DNA of 64,000 nt from JAICKM01 sp038228295 (GCA_038228295.1 JBBRPH010000015.1:26102-90101); one strand, 5' to 3'; shown: positions 53,701 to 61,718, counted from the stretch's first letter. Translations and numbers: made by a program. The notes: generated by a model not told the origin, from the sequence alone.

Positions 53701-56018
53701 GGTACGGTTGCTACGCCCTCGGCTGTTGTAGTCGCACTGAACACCTGGCCCGCAGTGGGATCATTCGGGCTATTACTCAGGTTGAGGTGCAGCGGTAGCT
53801 CGGCGACGGGACCGCTTGCTCCCGCGCTTGCGCGCACGGTCACAGTCAGGCTCTCGCCTGCGTAGAAGGGGCCAGGCGGTACGCGCAGATCCAGATCGAA
53901 GCCCGGCCCCGCAGGACGCGCCGCGACGGTGAATGCCTGTGTTGCTAGGCGGTTGCCGAGACGTAATTCGAGACGGTAATTGCCCGGCGCGGCGCCGGTG
54001 GCTAAGGGGAAGTTGCCGTGGATCAGTCCCGTTGCGTCGGGTTGTAAGCTGAGGCTACCGAAGACGCGATCGGCCTCATCGCGTAGCGTCACGGCCACCG
54101 GCCCACCGGAGATCGGATCTGGCACGCGCACTAGCGCGCTGAACTGTAGCAGATCGCCGGGTGCGGGCCGGTCACTGTCGAGTAACACGGCGGCATTCAG
54201 TGTGTTGTCCCCGCTACCCAAGCCACCAAGACGTGCCAGCGCCATGTTGCCGCCGCCTGTTGCGGCCAGTACCAGTGCGGCCGGCCCCGCGCCCGTCTCT
54301 CCGCCGGCTTTCGGCGCGGGGTTGGGAGTGAGGGCGGCTGCACTCCCGGCAGAGACGGTCAACCCTTGCCCGTCGGTGGGCAGGGTCTGAATGACTTGAC
54401 CCGCCGCATCATAGAAAGTGACGCGGGCCGCCGGCTCGCTGGTCGGTAAATCGGCCCAAGCGTGCGGCACACCGTCCTGCATCCAGGCGATCACCCCGCC
54501 GCCGGCGGCCAGCACCAGCGCATCACCTGCGCCGTCGGGTAGATCGGCGGTCAGCAGGTACAACCCGCCGGCCTGCGGCGGCACGGTCGTGGTGAAGCTG
54601 CCCATACCGTCGCCGGTATCACCTCGGTGGCGGCTGGGAGCTGTCCAGCTCTGCACTACCCGCAGGCTGGTGGGGTCGGCGGCGGCCTCACCGGGCGGGT
54701 GATCGCCCGTATCGGCCCGTAACCAGGCTGCCAAATTAGCCTCGAAGTGCTCACGCGGTAGGGCGTAGAGTGTGAAGCGCACTCCTCCGGTCGTTGTCGC
54801 GTCCGGGTCGAGATTCACGCGGTAGGTTAGCGACGTAGCGGTTCCGCTGTTACCTAGCGCCCGCAGCCGTGGCCCGGTCACGCGCACCACTGCCGCCGAT
54901 TCGAGTGCGAACGTCCACGCAGTCGGCGGCAACGCCCCGCCGTCGCGCCCCCGCCCGCTCACCCAAACGGTACGGATGGCAGTTTGTGGGTTGCGGATCG
55001 CTGCATAGGCGGAATTAGGGATGACGGCTTGTACGACATTGGGTGCGAGCCAGATCAGGTTGGGTGTGAGGTCTGTCGTTGCGGCAGCGGTATCCTCGAC
55101 ACTACAGCCGTCATTCCCCGCAATCCGCCCGCTGCAATCCGCAATCCGCACTTGCACCGAAGCCGGGTCCAGCGGTTGGGTGAAAGTCAGGACCAGCGGT
55201 GCGTTGATCGGTGCGGTCCGGCCGGCGGCAGGGAGGACCGCCTGGAGCGCGGGAGCGGGGCGGGTCTGGAAAGCCCAGACGGTGGTGGCCGGCAGGGTGG
55301 TGCCGGCCATGCTGCGTGCGCCGTCGGTTAGGGCGACAGTGTATGTTACACCGCGCAGCAGCCCGGCGGTGCTGGGCTGGAAGCGCACTTGATTGTCGGC
55401 CTCCCATAGGAAAGTGCCGGGCGCGGGCGGCGCGAGGCGAAAGGCGTGTTCGACCGAGCGGCGGTCCATCGGTCCGTCGAAGCTGACTACTAGCGCGGCG
55501 TGCGGATCTACATTGGTTGCCCCATCATAAGGGTGCATAGCCAGCAGGCGTGGCGGCGCGAGTGAGTTGCCGGTGCGGTGGGTGGGGCTGGCCGGCACAT
55601 CAAGCGCGGGCGGCGTGGGTGTGTCGGCGGAGGAGAAGCCCAGCTTACTATCGGTGGGGTGTGGCACGAGCCGGGGCAGCATCATCACCGCTAGCGGCAG
55701 CAGCAGCAAGATCGTCCAGCCGAGCAATGCAGTACGAACCGGCAGCCGCCCGCCGCCGGCCAGCCACCACCGCGGGTCGCGTCGCCGGCGGCGGCGGATC
55801 GCCCGCACCTCGCGCTGCACCAGGTCGCTGACGGCCGGGGGAGGAGGCGGCGGATCCGGCAGCTTGTGCAGCAGCACTTCGCCCTGGCGAAAGCGTGCCA
55901 GATCGGCCGTGCAGCCCGCACACCCCGCGATATGATCGAGCAATTCGGCTCGTTGCCGCGCCGTCAGTTCATCGTCGAGGTAGCGCGAAATGAGGGCGCG
56001 ATACCGCGCACAAGTCAT
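50703..56018 (-). CDS. Zinc-finger anti-sigma factor fused to an alpha-2-macroglobulin-like extracytoplasmic region
   Basis: 1771 residues. A cytoplasmic anti-sigma zinc finger (His29, Cys33, Cys36, HxxxCxxC; also Cys3), basic linker, one membrane helix (about 95-117), then over 1600 residues outside: two SbsA-like Ig domains (Big_5; HPYDGATNVDPHAALVVSF), stacked MG-like beta domains (FYAGESLTVTVRASA, MPGETVRLLVAAGD), a helical region like the A2M TED (about 1270-1560; LPSDVDPVSAQLEIH, GGGWGPWAGAAPDITDTVAAL) without the GCxEQ thioester, and a C-terminal MG10-like domain (LTDPLPAGLVRL). It overlaps the ECF sigma gene by four bases (ATGA), so it is very likely its regulator. The outside part may sense protease attack or envelope damage; that is inference. 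Confidence 0.85.
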   Translation of the reverse strand: MTCARYRALISRYLDDELTARQRAELLDHIAGCAGCTADLARFRQGEVLLHKLPDPPPPPPAVSDLVQREVRAIRRRRRRDPRWWLAGGGRLPVRTALLGWTILLLLPLAVMMLPRLVPHPTDSKLGFSSADTPTPPALDVPASPTHRTGNSLAPPRLLAMHPYDGATNVDPHAALVVSFDGPMDRRSVEHAFRLAPPAPGTFLWEADNQVRFQPSTAGLLRGVTYTVALTDGARSMAGTTLPATTVWAFQTRPAPALQAVLPAAGRTAPINAPLVLTFTQPLDPASVQVRIADCSGRIAGNDGCSVEDTAAATTDLTPNLIWLAPNVVQAVIPNSAYAAIRNPQTAIRTVWVSGRGRDGGALPPTAWTFALESAAVVRVTGPRLRALGNSGTATSLTYRVNLDPDATTTGGVRFTLYALPREHFEANLAAWLRADTGDHPPGEAAADPTSLRVVQSWTAPSRHRGDTGDGMGSFTTTVPPQAGGLYLLTADLPDGAGDALVLAAGGGVIAWMQDGVPHAWADLPTSEPAARVTFYDAAGQVIQTLPTDGQGLTVSAGSAAALTPNPAPKAGGETGAGPAALVLAATGGGNMALARLGGLGSGDNTLNAAVLLDSDRPAPGDLLQFSALVRVPDPISGGPVAVTLRDEADRVFGSLSLQPDATGLIHGNFPLATGAAPGNYRLELRLGNRLATQAFTVAARPAGPGFDLDLRVPPGPFYAGESLTVTVRASAGASGPVAELPLHLNLSNSPNDPTAGQVFSATTTAEGVATVPLRLPQPARDTGGSLRPLWLHATAGGGTGRTGQAWATLAVQAGRTDLQLTLPVGGFAPGSSVVITNTVRDAKGQPWPGQVVTTGLWAVAPGADPPPAARLSMVTAVSNAGGVATATLALPQQGAFRLYATLTDPFGTVVTATAGLWVYAPGADAPWAMYPSPAPLPTLTADRAIVMPGETVRLLVAAGDAGAGLLWTRLGGRLLTVQPLAVPAGGTVANVSMPASATGTDPLEIGFTHFAGDGRQTTGLSLPVQLAGTQRLDLSLPDAPDGIYTPGITLPLHLALYGAGPSGEALLRLTAPDGSGAVWLPALPLDSGGRLTTTLTLPTTPGLWQLDAWTFTAVGVIHQATLLRTLAQLAVRWAAPATLVTGDHPTVAATVTNNSGAAVNVSLHLDHTGAELQSDSGSEAGFSLAPGEMRRMSWPLRAVAPGAAVLALDVAWGTPGTPGGIVHQEQTVAIVPYGLHDTQTHAGLVSDSETVDLTLPSDVDPVSAQLEIHAAPTLAGVLADALTELPAAAAGDSVATVAARLEAQAAVEALYRSQGHNPDDLPAGRAADRAADLQTLYSAQTAGGGWGPWAGAAPDITDTVAALRALWAVGHTGDTPLDAPSVERALRRLAIAVDQPNPPLPLAKEQVGNAGADVSTRTSHAAIAALEVLSRWGRADSAALDQALANEPSLDAPAQAALALALRASGRGDEARLVVEQVVAAATDSSDPAVLDALLAGDPAGAQGPVVGVARRLLATRSGAAWTTPAESAAALVALSHYAGTVAETVPTGPYRIIVNGQSREVPTGPGGSNSGSVLLLVPGNRLHTGDNSVRFETGGGRLYYSLRVQAMVAGTEHPIPSRRAEGVALGLRRSYAAASGTGLVTVALTLTLGSPLDSAHLTDPLPAGLVRLAGVTLTRLAETGAIGSSSVGAVSSTVPVATNPTAALHVTPPAPDQPGLDAQLGPLSAGTYVLTYTATPQIAGLYTALPARFSGPTSSLWVQSGSDSVQVGP
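54973..55007. repeat. Degenerate CGGATTG heptamer array inside the anti-sigma gene
   Basis: Four consecutive 7-bp units close to CGGATTG (CGGATGG, CAGTTTG, TGGGTTG, CGGATCG). The minus-strand reading gives AIRNPQTAIRT, the known in-frame signature of this repeat type. Confidence 0.6.
55120..55150. repeat. GCAATCC heptamer array, opposite orientation
   Basis: Units GCAATCC, GCCCGCT, GCAATCC, GCAATCC, then GCA. It reads VRIADCSGRIAG in the anti-sigma protein. It is inverted relative to the array at 54973. Confidence 0.65.
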
Positions 56019-56560
56019 CCCTTCTCCTCGTGCCCGCCTTGCCCATAAAGCCGGGCAAACTGCTCGCGCGCCCGCGCGAGCCGGCTGAACACGGTGCCTT
56101 TCGGCACATTCATGATCTCCGCGATCTCGTCACACGAAAAACCCTCGCTGCTACGGAGTACCAGCGTCATGCTGAGCGCCGCCGGAAGCCGGCCCAAGAC
56201 CCGCCGCACCGCATCGGCTTCGACTACCCCCGGCGCAAAATCTTCGCTGACCATTTCATCGTCGCGATCCGGGTCGTCGCCCATCGGCAGCCACTGGATG
56301 CGCTGCCGCCGCCGCAGCGCGTCAAGGCAACAATTGGACGCGATACGGTAGAGCCACGCGCTCAAATTAGGATCGCGATCCAAGCGGGCCATACTCTGGT
56401 AGGCGCGGATAAACGTCTCCTGCATCACGTCGTCGGCCTGTTCGCGGTTGCCGAGCATCCGGTAGGCATAACGATGAATGGCCGCGCTGTAATATTCATA
56501 AATGACGGCAAAGGCCGTTTCGTCGCCCTGCCGTGCGCGTTCAATGACGGCGACATCCAT
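56015..56560 (-). CDS. ECF RNA polymerase sigma factor, partner of the macroglobulin-like anti-sigma
   Basis: 181 residues from ATG 56560 (AGAGGAA eight bases before). The frame is open to 56644, but that ATG overlaps the -10 box. Region 2 (FAVIYEYYSAAIHRYAYRM, ADDVMQETFIRAYQ, LSAWLYRIASN) and region 4 (LPAALSMTLVLRSSEGFSCDEIAE, PKGTVFSRLARARE) are complete. Its stop overlaps the anti-sigma start, so the two are made in linked amounts. Confidence 0.95.
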   Translation of the reverse strand: MDVAVIERARQGDETAFAVIYEYYSAAIHRYAYRMLGNREQADDVMQETFIRAYQSMARLDRDPNLSAWLYRIASNCCLDALRRRQRIQWLPMGDDPDRDDEMVSEDFAPGVVEADAVRRVLGRLPAALSMTLVLRSSEGFSCDEIAEIMNVPKGTVFSRLARAREQFARLYGQGGHEEKG

Positions 56561-56642
56561 CGGTCGGTTCCTCTCCGGCGTGCGGCCGCCTAGCCCCGGC
56601 CCCGTCCCCGCCTCGCCCGGCGATAACGGCTCCGTTGCTGCC

Positions 56643-56672
56643 ATTATAGCCCCGGTTCAGCGAACGAGTCAA
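56643..56672 (-). promoter_or_regulatory. Promoter of the sigma/anti-sigma operon
   Basis: Minus strand TTGACT (56672..56667), 18-bp spacer, TATAAT (56648..56643). It leaves a leader of about 75 bases before ATG 56560. Confidence 0.65.
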
Positions 56673-56715
56673 GCCGTGTGCTTGGTGGGCTGAGATGTGT
56701 CACGCTGCACACGCT

Positions 56716-57109
56716 TCAACCGGCGGTGGACGTAGTGCGCGTGCTGGGGGCATCGTGCCCCAGCGTGTTTTTAGCGGTCGCCAGGGCGCGTTCCAATGAG
56801 AGCCTCACGCCGGCGCAATCGTGCCGATGCTTGAGAACCGCGATCAGGTTGCGGAGGGTACGGGTGGTGGCCGGATGGCTGGAGCCAAGCGCCTGCTTGC
56901 GGATCGCCGGAGCACGTTCATAACAGCGCGTGAACGGCGGGCAGTTCGTTCTGCGTTTGGAGTAGCCCGGCTAATTGGTGCCGGGTGCCGGCGGTGTCGA
57001 GGGACAACGGCTCTAGCACCTGTTCGCGGATCGCCAGGGCGTGGTCCAATAATGGTCGCTTGGTTGCGTACACACCCCTGATCTGCCGCAACCGCCCGGC
57101 GCAACCGAC
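56716..57109 (-). pseudogene. Decayed TPR-repeat gene fragment
   Basis: Minus-strand reading just after the histidine kinase stop gives LLDHALAIREQVLEPLSLDT and LAGLLQTQNELPAVHAL, then a one-base insertion near 56925 shifts frame to YERAPAIRKQALGSSHP and LRNLIAVLKHRHD, ending at TGA 56718. These are kinesin-light-chain-type TPR units (consensus YERALAIREQALGPEHPDT). No start codon or intact frame remains. The first part is in frame with the stop of the kinase gene. Confidence 0.65.
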
Positions 57110-60100
57110 TCACGGTCCGACTTGGGCCGGGCGGAAGTCCACGCCGGTGATTGCTGCGCTACGACTGATATCCAGCGGCGTATTATCATAGCCCCAGAAG
57201 GCTTGTCCCGCGACGACCTGCGTGGGAATTGTTACCCAGATACGGCCCAGCGGCACCGGTATGGTGTAGTGCCCCGTGCTATCAGTGAGGGCTGCCATCA
57301 GCGCCGGTCGTTCCGGCGTGGTGGGTGACTGATCGTGGATTTCTACGCGCACGCCGGCGAGCGGCCGTCCGTCGAGGCCCAGCACTTGCCCGCTCACAGT
57401 CTCTTGGCCGAGGCGCGGCGTAGCAAGCGCCACCGGTGTCCTCGTGGGAGTGACCGTAGGGGTGATAGGTGTTATGCCGGCAGTAGGCGTAGCGGTGGGT
57501 GATGGGGTGCCGATCGGAATAGTTGTGGCTGCCGGCTTGGCGCTAGGCAAGATGGTACTGGTTGCGGTAGGCCGAACCGCAATAAGCGGCGGCGGCGTCC
57601 CCGTTGGGATAGGCAGGGGCGTAGTTGTCGCGGTGGGAGTAGTCGGCGGCGTGCTGCTAGGTGTAACGCTGGGCGCGTGCGTTGGGCTAGGTAATACTGT
57701 GGGGGTGTCGGTCACCGTGAGTGTTGGTGTGTTGGGAGGGTGGGTCATCGTGGGTGTCGGTGGGTGAGGCGTATGTGTTACTGTGGGTGTCGGTGGGGAG
57801 GGCGTGTGAGTCGCAATCGGTGGGATGGTAGGGGTGCGGACTTGCGCTAGATCCCCGCTTGCGGCGGCAATATTCCGGCTGTTCTGCACATCGGAAGCCA
57901 GCGCGCTCGCCAGATTGGGATTGGCGGCAATTTGGGCGCCGGCCGTGTCCAGCACACGGCCGGCGCTATTTGCCGCCTGTTGTAGCGGAATTGTCAATTG
58001 CTGCTGCTGACTAGCTGAACTCCCTGCATACGCGCTCAGTGCCGCACGCTGGTATTGACCCAGGCTTTGTATGGCGGGCAAGGCTCCCGTCAGGCGACCT
58101 TGCGCGAGTAATGCGCTCACTTCGGCAGTGCGCTGCTCGACCAAGCGCAAATAAATGGCGGCCAGATCGGCATTATCCACTGCCAGCCAAAGGCTGACGG
58201 CTTCGCCGGCCCGTTTCACTGGGTAGAGCGCATCGTCGGGTAGGCTGGTCTCGGCCTGCCCGACCAATATCCCAGCCACGCACAGCACTAAGATCGCCAC
58301 CACCCCGACTCCAAGCAACCACCGCCGGAGCAGTGTGGGTTGTGGATCGCCGGTGGTGTGTTGATCAGGGCGTATAAAGGTCGCGCTGCGCTCGGCCGAC
58401 ATCGGCGTAAATGCCCGCCCCGCGCCACTTACCAGGCTGCTGGGCGCCGGCGGCGGTTTGGCGGCGTGCGTAACGGCTTGCGCGTCTACGCTTGCAGACT
58501 TAGTGATTACCAGCGCACTAATAATTGGTTGCTCCGCTGTCACCGGCCCACTGTCTGGCCCCTCGGCGGGGGGCAGTCGGTCGCTGCCGCCCGGTCCCTC
58601 GGCCCTTATCTCAGCCTTAACCGGCAATAGGACGTGAAAGATCGACCCCACGCCGGGTGTGCTCTCCACCGTAATGTCACCGCCCATCATGCGGCACATC
58701 CGGCGGCTGAGGGCTAGACCCAGACCGGTGCCGCCATAGTGGCGGGTGGTCGAAGGATCTGCTTGCTGGAACTCCTGGAACAATTTGGCCTGTTGCTGTG
58801 CGGTCAGGCCGATGCCGGTGTCCCGCACATCAAACCACACCCAGTCACGCTCATCACCGCGCTCCGCCCGCACAGCCAATGTGATCGTGCCGGCGTGCGT
58901 GAACTTGGCGGCGTTGCTTAATAAATTGTAGAGAACCTGCCGCAGCTTGGTCGCGTCGGTACGGATCTGCGGTAGCGTGGCTGCGCCGCTGACGACCAAT
59001 GTGTTGCCGTTTTTCTGCACCAGCGGGCGTACACCGTCGGCCACTTGCTTTATCAGCACCGGCAGATCCGTGCTTTCCAGGTACAGCTCCATTTTGCCCG
59101 ACTCGATCTTAGAGAAATCCAGCACATTGCTGATCAGGCCCAGCAAGTGATTGCTGGATCCCTGGATTTTCCCCAGGTCATCGACCAACGTTGTCTGACC
59201 TTCTTCTTCCGCCTCCTCTTGCAGCAGTTGGCTGTAACCGATGATTGCGGTGAGCGGAGTCCGCAACTCATGGCTCATGTTTGCCAGGAACTGGCTTTTC
59301 GCCTGATTGGCCTCTTCGGCAGCGGCGCGGGCTTGCACGGCTTCAGTGGTGCGAGCTTGTACCATGACCTCCAATTGCCGGCTCCAGTTTTCGAGCTCGG
59401 CCCGCAATTGGCTTTCGGTGATGATGCGCTCTTCCAGGGCGTGTGCCATCTGGTTGAAGTTGTGCGCTAGTTCACCGATCTCGTCGTGCCGATAGATTTG
59501 CACGCGTCGGGCCAAGTCACCAGCCGTGATCTCGCGGGCGGCCTGGGTCAGCCGTTCTACCGGCGTGTTCAGGATGTCGGCGACACGTAGCGCTAATAAG
59601 CCGGTAAACACCAGCGCGCCGAGGGTAATTAGTAGAATCGTCTGCGCGATAGTGGTGACCGGATTCAGGCTCTCGGTACGATCCTGGTGAATCAGTAGCG
59701 TCCAGCCCGGTGCGGCCCCACCTGCATCGCTCACCGGTACGGGCGCTTGGCTGACAAAGCTGGGCACGCCTTCATAGCTGGTCTCGACGTATGGATTGTC
59801 GGCGGTACTCAATTGTACGCGCGTAACGGGGTCTAGCTGCTTGGCGGGCACATCGACTGTCGCCGGCTGTTCGCCGTCGGCCAACACCAAGCGGCCGCGC
59901 CCGCTTTGCCCCACCCGGATGCCGGCTGCCTGCGTCGCGAACGGACCGACCGCCGCGCTGCTCAGCACGATGCCGCTGATACGGCCTGTGGTTGCGTCGG
60001 GGATTGGCATGGCGATCACTAGGCGTGATTCTTCAGCGGGACCGAGCATCACTACGCCGATAAACACCGCGCCCTGCCCTCTTTGCCACGCGGCTTGCCA

Positions 60101-61060
60101 CCAGTCTGTCGACTCTAGGTTGCCGGTCAGGACATGACCGCTCGTAGCGAGAACAGTGCCGTTGTGATCGGTCACGATCAGGTCGGCTTCGTCGTGAAAA
60201 ACAAGCTGGTAGTGTGTCAGTACCGCCGTCAGCGGTGGGTCGGCAACCGGCGACGCGGCGACTGTCGCCCCATTACGCGCTACTACCGCTGCCTGTACCG
60301 TACTGTCGAGGCTGAGGGCGGTCAGTCGGTTGACCTGGAGGTCAAGTAGCCGGCCCAGTGTGGCGGCTTCCATCGTGGCCTGGGTTTTCAGGTTGGTGCC
60401 GACCTCGGTCAGCATTTGCGCGCGCACGGCGCTTTCGCTGAAAAAGCCGACCGCACCGACCGATAGCAGCGTGACGCTGAGGAAGGCCAGGCCCAGCTTG
60501 ATGCCCAATGGGTAGTCGGCAAACTGGCGCACGGCGACCAGCGCATAGACTACCAGCAGGATCGCGGCGGCCACCAACAGGATCGTCTTGAGGAACGGTG
60601 GTGCGGCTAGGCGGTCGGCCGGCCCGGATAGATCGAGTAGCACCGTGGCGACTCCCACCAGGATGCCGCTGCTGATCGCCTGATATACCAAGCGGGCCGG
60701 TAGGCCGAGTTCGGTAACGATCAGTGTAGTCAGGATTAGCCCGATGCTGCCCAGTAGCAGTCCCACGTCGGCTAGTAGCAGCACTAGCGCCGGCACGCCG
60801 ACCAATAAGCCGCCGAGCAGCGCGCTTGCGCCCCACCCCCGTTGCCCGCGCCGGATCGCTATAACCGCTGCCGCCACCACGCCGCTATAGACTATAGCTC
60901 CTGCCAGCGCGGTTTGGTGTTGCCAAGCAGCCGTGCGCACGGCCAGGTAGAGGAAGCCGAGGGCCAAGAGTAGCGTCGCAGCCCACACTGCCCGGCCGGC
61001 GCGCAGCGCGGCGCGCAGCGAACGGCCGGCTGGATAACGGACCGGGGCGGGAGTCGCCAC
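57110..61060 (-). CDS. Sensor histidine kinase with C-terminal membrane anchor, DUF5667 and carboxypeptidase-regulatory-like domain
   Basis: 1316 residues. Order: about seven N-terminal membrane helices (1-215), an outward dCACHE-like sensor (about 220-465), a helix, HAMP (RVADILNTPVERLTQAAREI), coiled coil, HisKA with His near 597 (MSHELRTPLTAIIGYSQ), HATPase (NLLSNAAKFTHAG, DTGIGL, GGTGLGLALS), then another membrane helix (about 915-937), a DUF5667-like segment (LPDDALYPVKRAGEAVSLW), a long Thr/Pro stretch and a C-terminal carboxypeptidase-regulatory-like Ig domain (GQVLGLDGRPLAGVRVEIHD). The last three should face outward. It lies 2 bp after the response regulator gene, its likely partner. 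Confidence 0.88.
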   Translation of the reverse strand: MATPAPVRYPAGRSLRAALRAGRAVWAATLLLALGFLYLAVRTAAWQHQTALAGAIVYSGVVAAAVIAIRRGQRGWGASALLGGLLVGVPALVLLLADVGLLLGSIGLILTTLIVTELGLPARLVYQAISSGILVGVATVLLDLSGPADRLAAPPFLKTILLVAAAILLVVYALVAVRQFADYPLGIKLGLAFLSVTLLSVGAVGFFSESAVRAQMLTEVGTNLKTQATMEAATLGRLLDLQVNRLTALSLDSTVQAAVVARNGATVAASPVADPPLTAVLTHYQLVFHDEADLIVTDHNGTVLATSGHVLTGNLESTDWWQAAWQRGQGAVFIGVVMLGPAEESRLVIAMPIPDATTGRISGIVLSSAAVGPFATQAAGIRVGQSGRGRLVLADGEQPATVDVPAKQLDPVTRVQLSTADNPYVETSYEGVPSFVSQAPVPVSDAGGAAPGWTLLIHQDRTESLNPVTTIAQTILLITLGALVFTGLLALRVADILNTPVERLTQAAREITAGDLARRVQIYRHDEIGELAHNFNQMAHALEERIITESQLRAELENWSRQLEVMVQARTTEAVQARAAAEEANQAKSQFLANMSHELRTPLTAIIGYSQLLQEEAEEEGQTTLVDDLGKIQGSSNHLLGLISNVLDFSKIESGKMELYLESTDLPVLIKQVADGVRPLVQKNGNTLVVSGAATLPQIRTDATKLRQVLYNLLSNAAKFTHAGTITLAVRAERGDERDWVWFDVRDTGIGLTAQQQAKLFQEFQQADPSTTRHYGGTGLGLALSRRMCRMMGGDITVESTPGVGSIFHVLLPVKAEIRAEGPGGSDRLPPAEGPDSGPVTAEQPIISALVITKSASVDAQAVTHAAKPPPAPSSLVSGAGRAFTPMSAERSATFIRPDQHTTGDPQPTLLRRWLLGVGVVAILVLCVAGILVGQAETSLPDDALYPVKRAGEAVSLWLAVDNADLAAIYLRLVEQRTAEVSALLAQGRLTGALPAIQSLGQYQRAALSAYAGSSASQQQQLTIPLQQAANSAGRVLDTAGAQIAANPNLASALASDVQNSRNIAAASGDLAQVRTPTIPPIATHTPSPPTPTVTHTPHPPTPTMTHPPNTPTLTVTDTPTVLPSPTHAPSVTPSSTPPTTPTATTTPLPIPTGTPPPLIAVRPTATSTILPSAKPAATTIPIGTPSPTATPTAGITPITPTVTPTRTPVALATPRLGQETVSGQVLGLDGRPLAGVRVEIHDQSPTTPERPALMAALTDSTGHYTIPVPLGRIWVTIPTQVVAGQAFWGYDNTPLDISRSAAITGVDFRPAQVGP

Positions 61061-61062
61061 TA

Positions 61063-61464
61063 TTAGCGATCCGCAGGAGGACTGGCGTTACCTGCTGTAG
61101 GCTTGCCGCTCAAACGGTCAATATAGTCGAGCAGCGGAGGGAAGTCTACCGGTTTGGTGTAATAGGCATCGCAGCCGGCGGCCAGCCCCCGCTCGCGATC
61201 GCCCGCCAGCGCATCCGCCGACAACCCGATAATGGGGATGGCTTGTGTGTCGGCGGCACCTTTCAGGGTGCGCGTCACCGTCCACCCATCCAGGACGGGG
61301 ATGTTCATATCCATCAGGATCACGTCGGGGTGTTCGGCGCGCGCTAATTCCAGCCCCTGGGCACCGTCGCCGGCCACCCGCACTTGATGGCCGCGCCGCT
61401 TCAGCCAGCGCGTCACCATCACTTGGAGCATCTCATTATCTTCTACTACCAGAATTGTCGCCAT
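61063..61464 (-). CDS. Single-domain response regulator
   Basis: 133 residues, a CheY-like receiver with no output domain. Acid pair in VVEDNE, phospho-acceptor Asp52 (ILMDMNIPV), Thr/Ser switch in IIGLSAD and Lys104 in YYTKPVD. It is probably phosphorylated by the adjacent kinase and acts by protein contact. Confidence 0.93.
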   Translation of the reverse strand: MATILVVEDNEMLQVMVTRWLKRRGHQVRVAGDGAQGLELARAEHPDVILMDMNIPVLDGWTVTRTLKGAADTQAIPIIGLSADALAGDRERGLAAGCDAYYTKPVDFPPLLDYIDRLSGKPTAGNASPPADR

Positions 61465-61537
61465 CGCTCTCCTCGGTCAACGTCAAGGATCACAAATCAC
61501 GGGTCAGGACGCGGCTGGGCGATTACCTGCCGCCGGT

Positions 61538-61546
61538 ATTATAGCA
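61538..61546 (-). promoter_or_regulatory. Extended -10 promoter of the response regulator-kinase operon
   Basis: TGCTATAAT on the minus strand, about 75 bp before the start. No -35 box is seen. Confidence 0.6.
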
Positions 61547-61693
61547 TAACCGGCAGAGTCTGGGGATCAGCGCCCTATCTCTGTCATGATTAGTCCGCTA
61601 CCGGCACTTCTGTCATCGTCTGTGTGCTGCACTACGCCATTGCTTGCCCAAGACGGATCACATTTCAGCCGATTAGAGGTAACGCTTGTAGCA

Positions 61694-61718
61694 GGGGTAC
61701 TACCCCCTAAAAGTACTA
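61694..61718. promoter_or_regulatory. Palindrome and direct repeat upstream of the last gene
   Basis: GGGGTA-C-TACCCC (61694-61706) overlaps the first of two GTACTA direct repeats 16 bp apart (61697, 61713). It lies about 42 bp upstream of the extended -10 box, a fitting place for an activator. Confidence 0.4.

Noticed and set aside
54973..55150. CRISPR-like short regular repeats
   Set aside because: Units are 7 bp, degenerate and in coding frame, with no 25-40 bp repeats or spacers. They fit heptamer repeats.
56561..56644. Upstream ATG of the second ECF sigma gene
   Set aside because: It overlaps the TATAAT box. ATG 56560 has a proper ribosome site.
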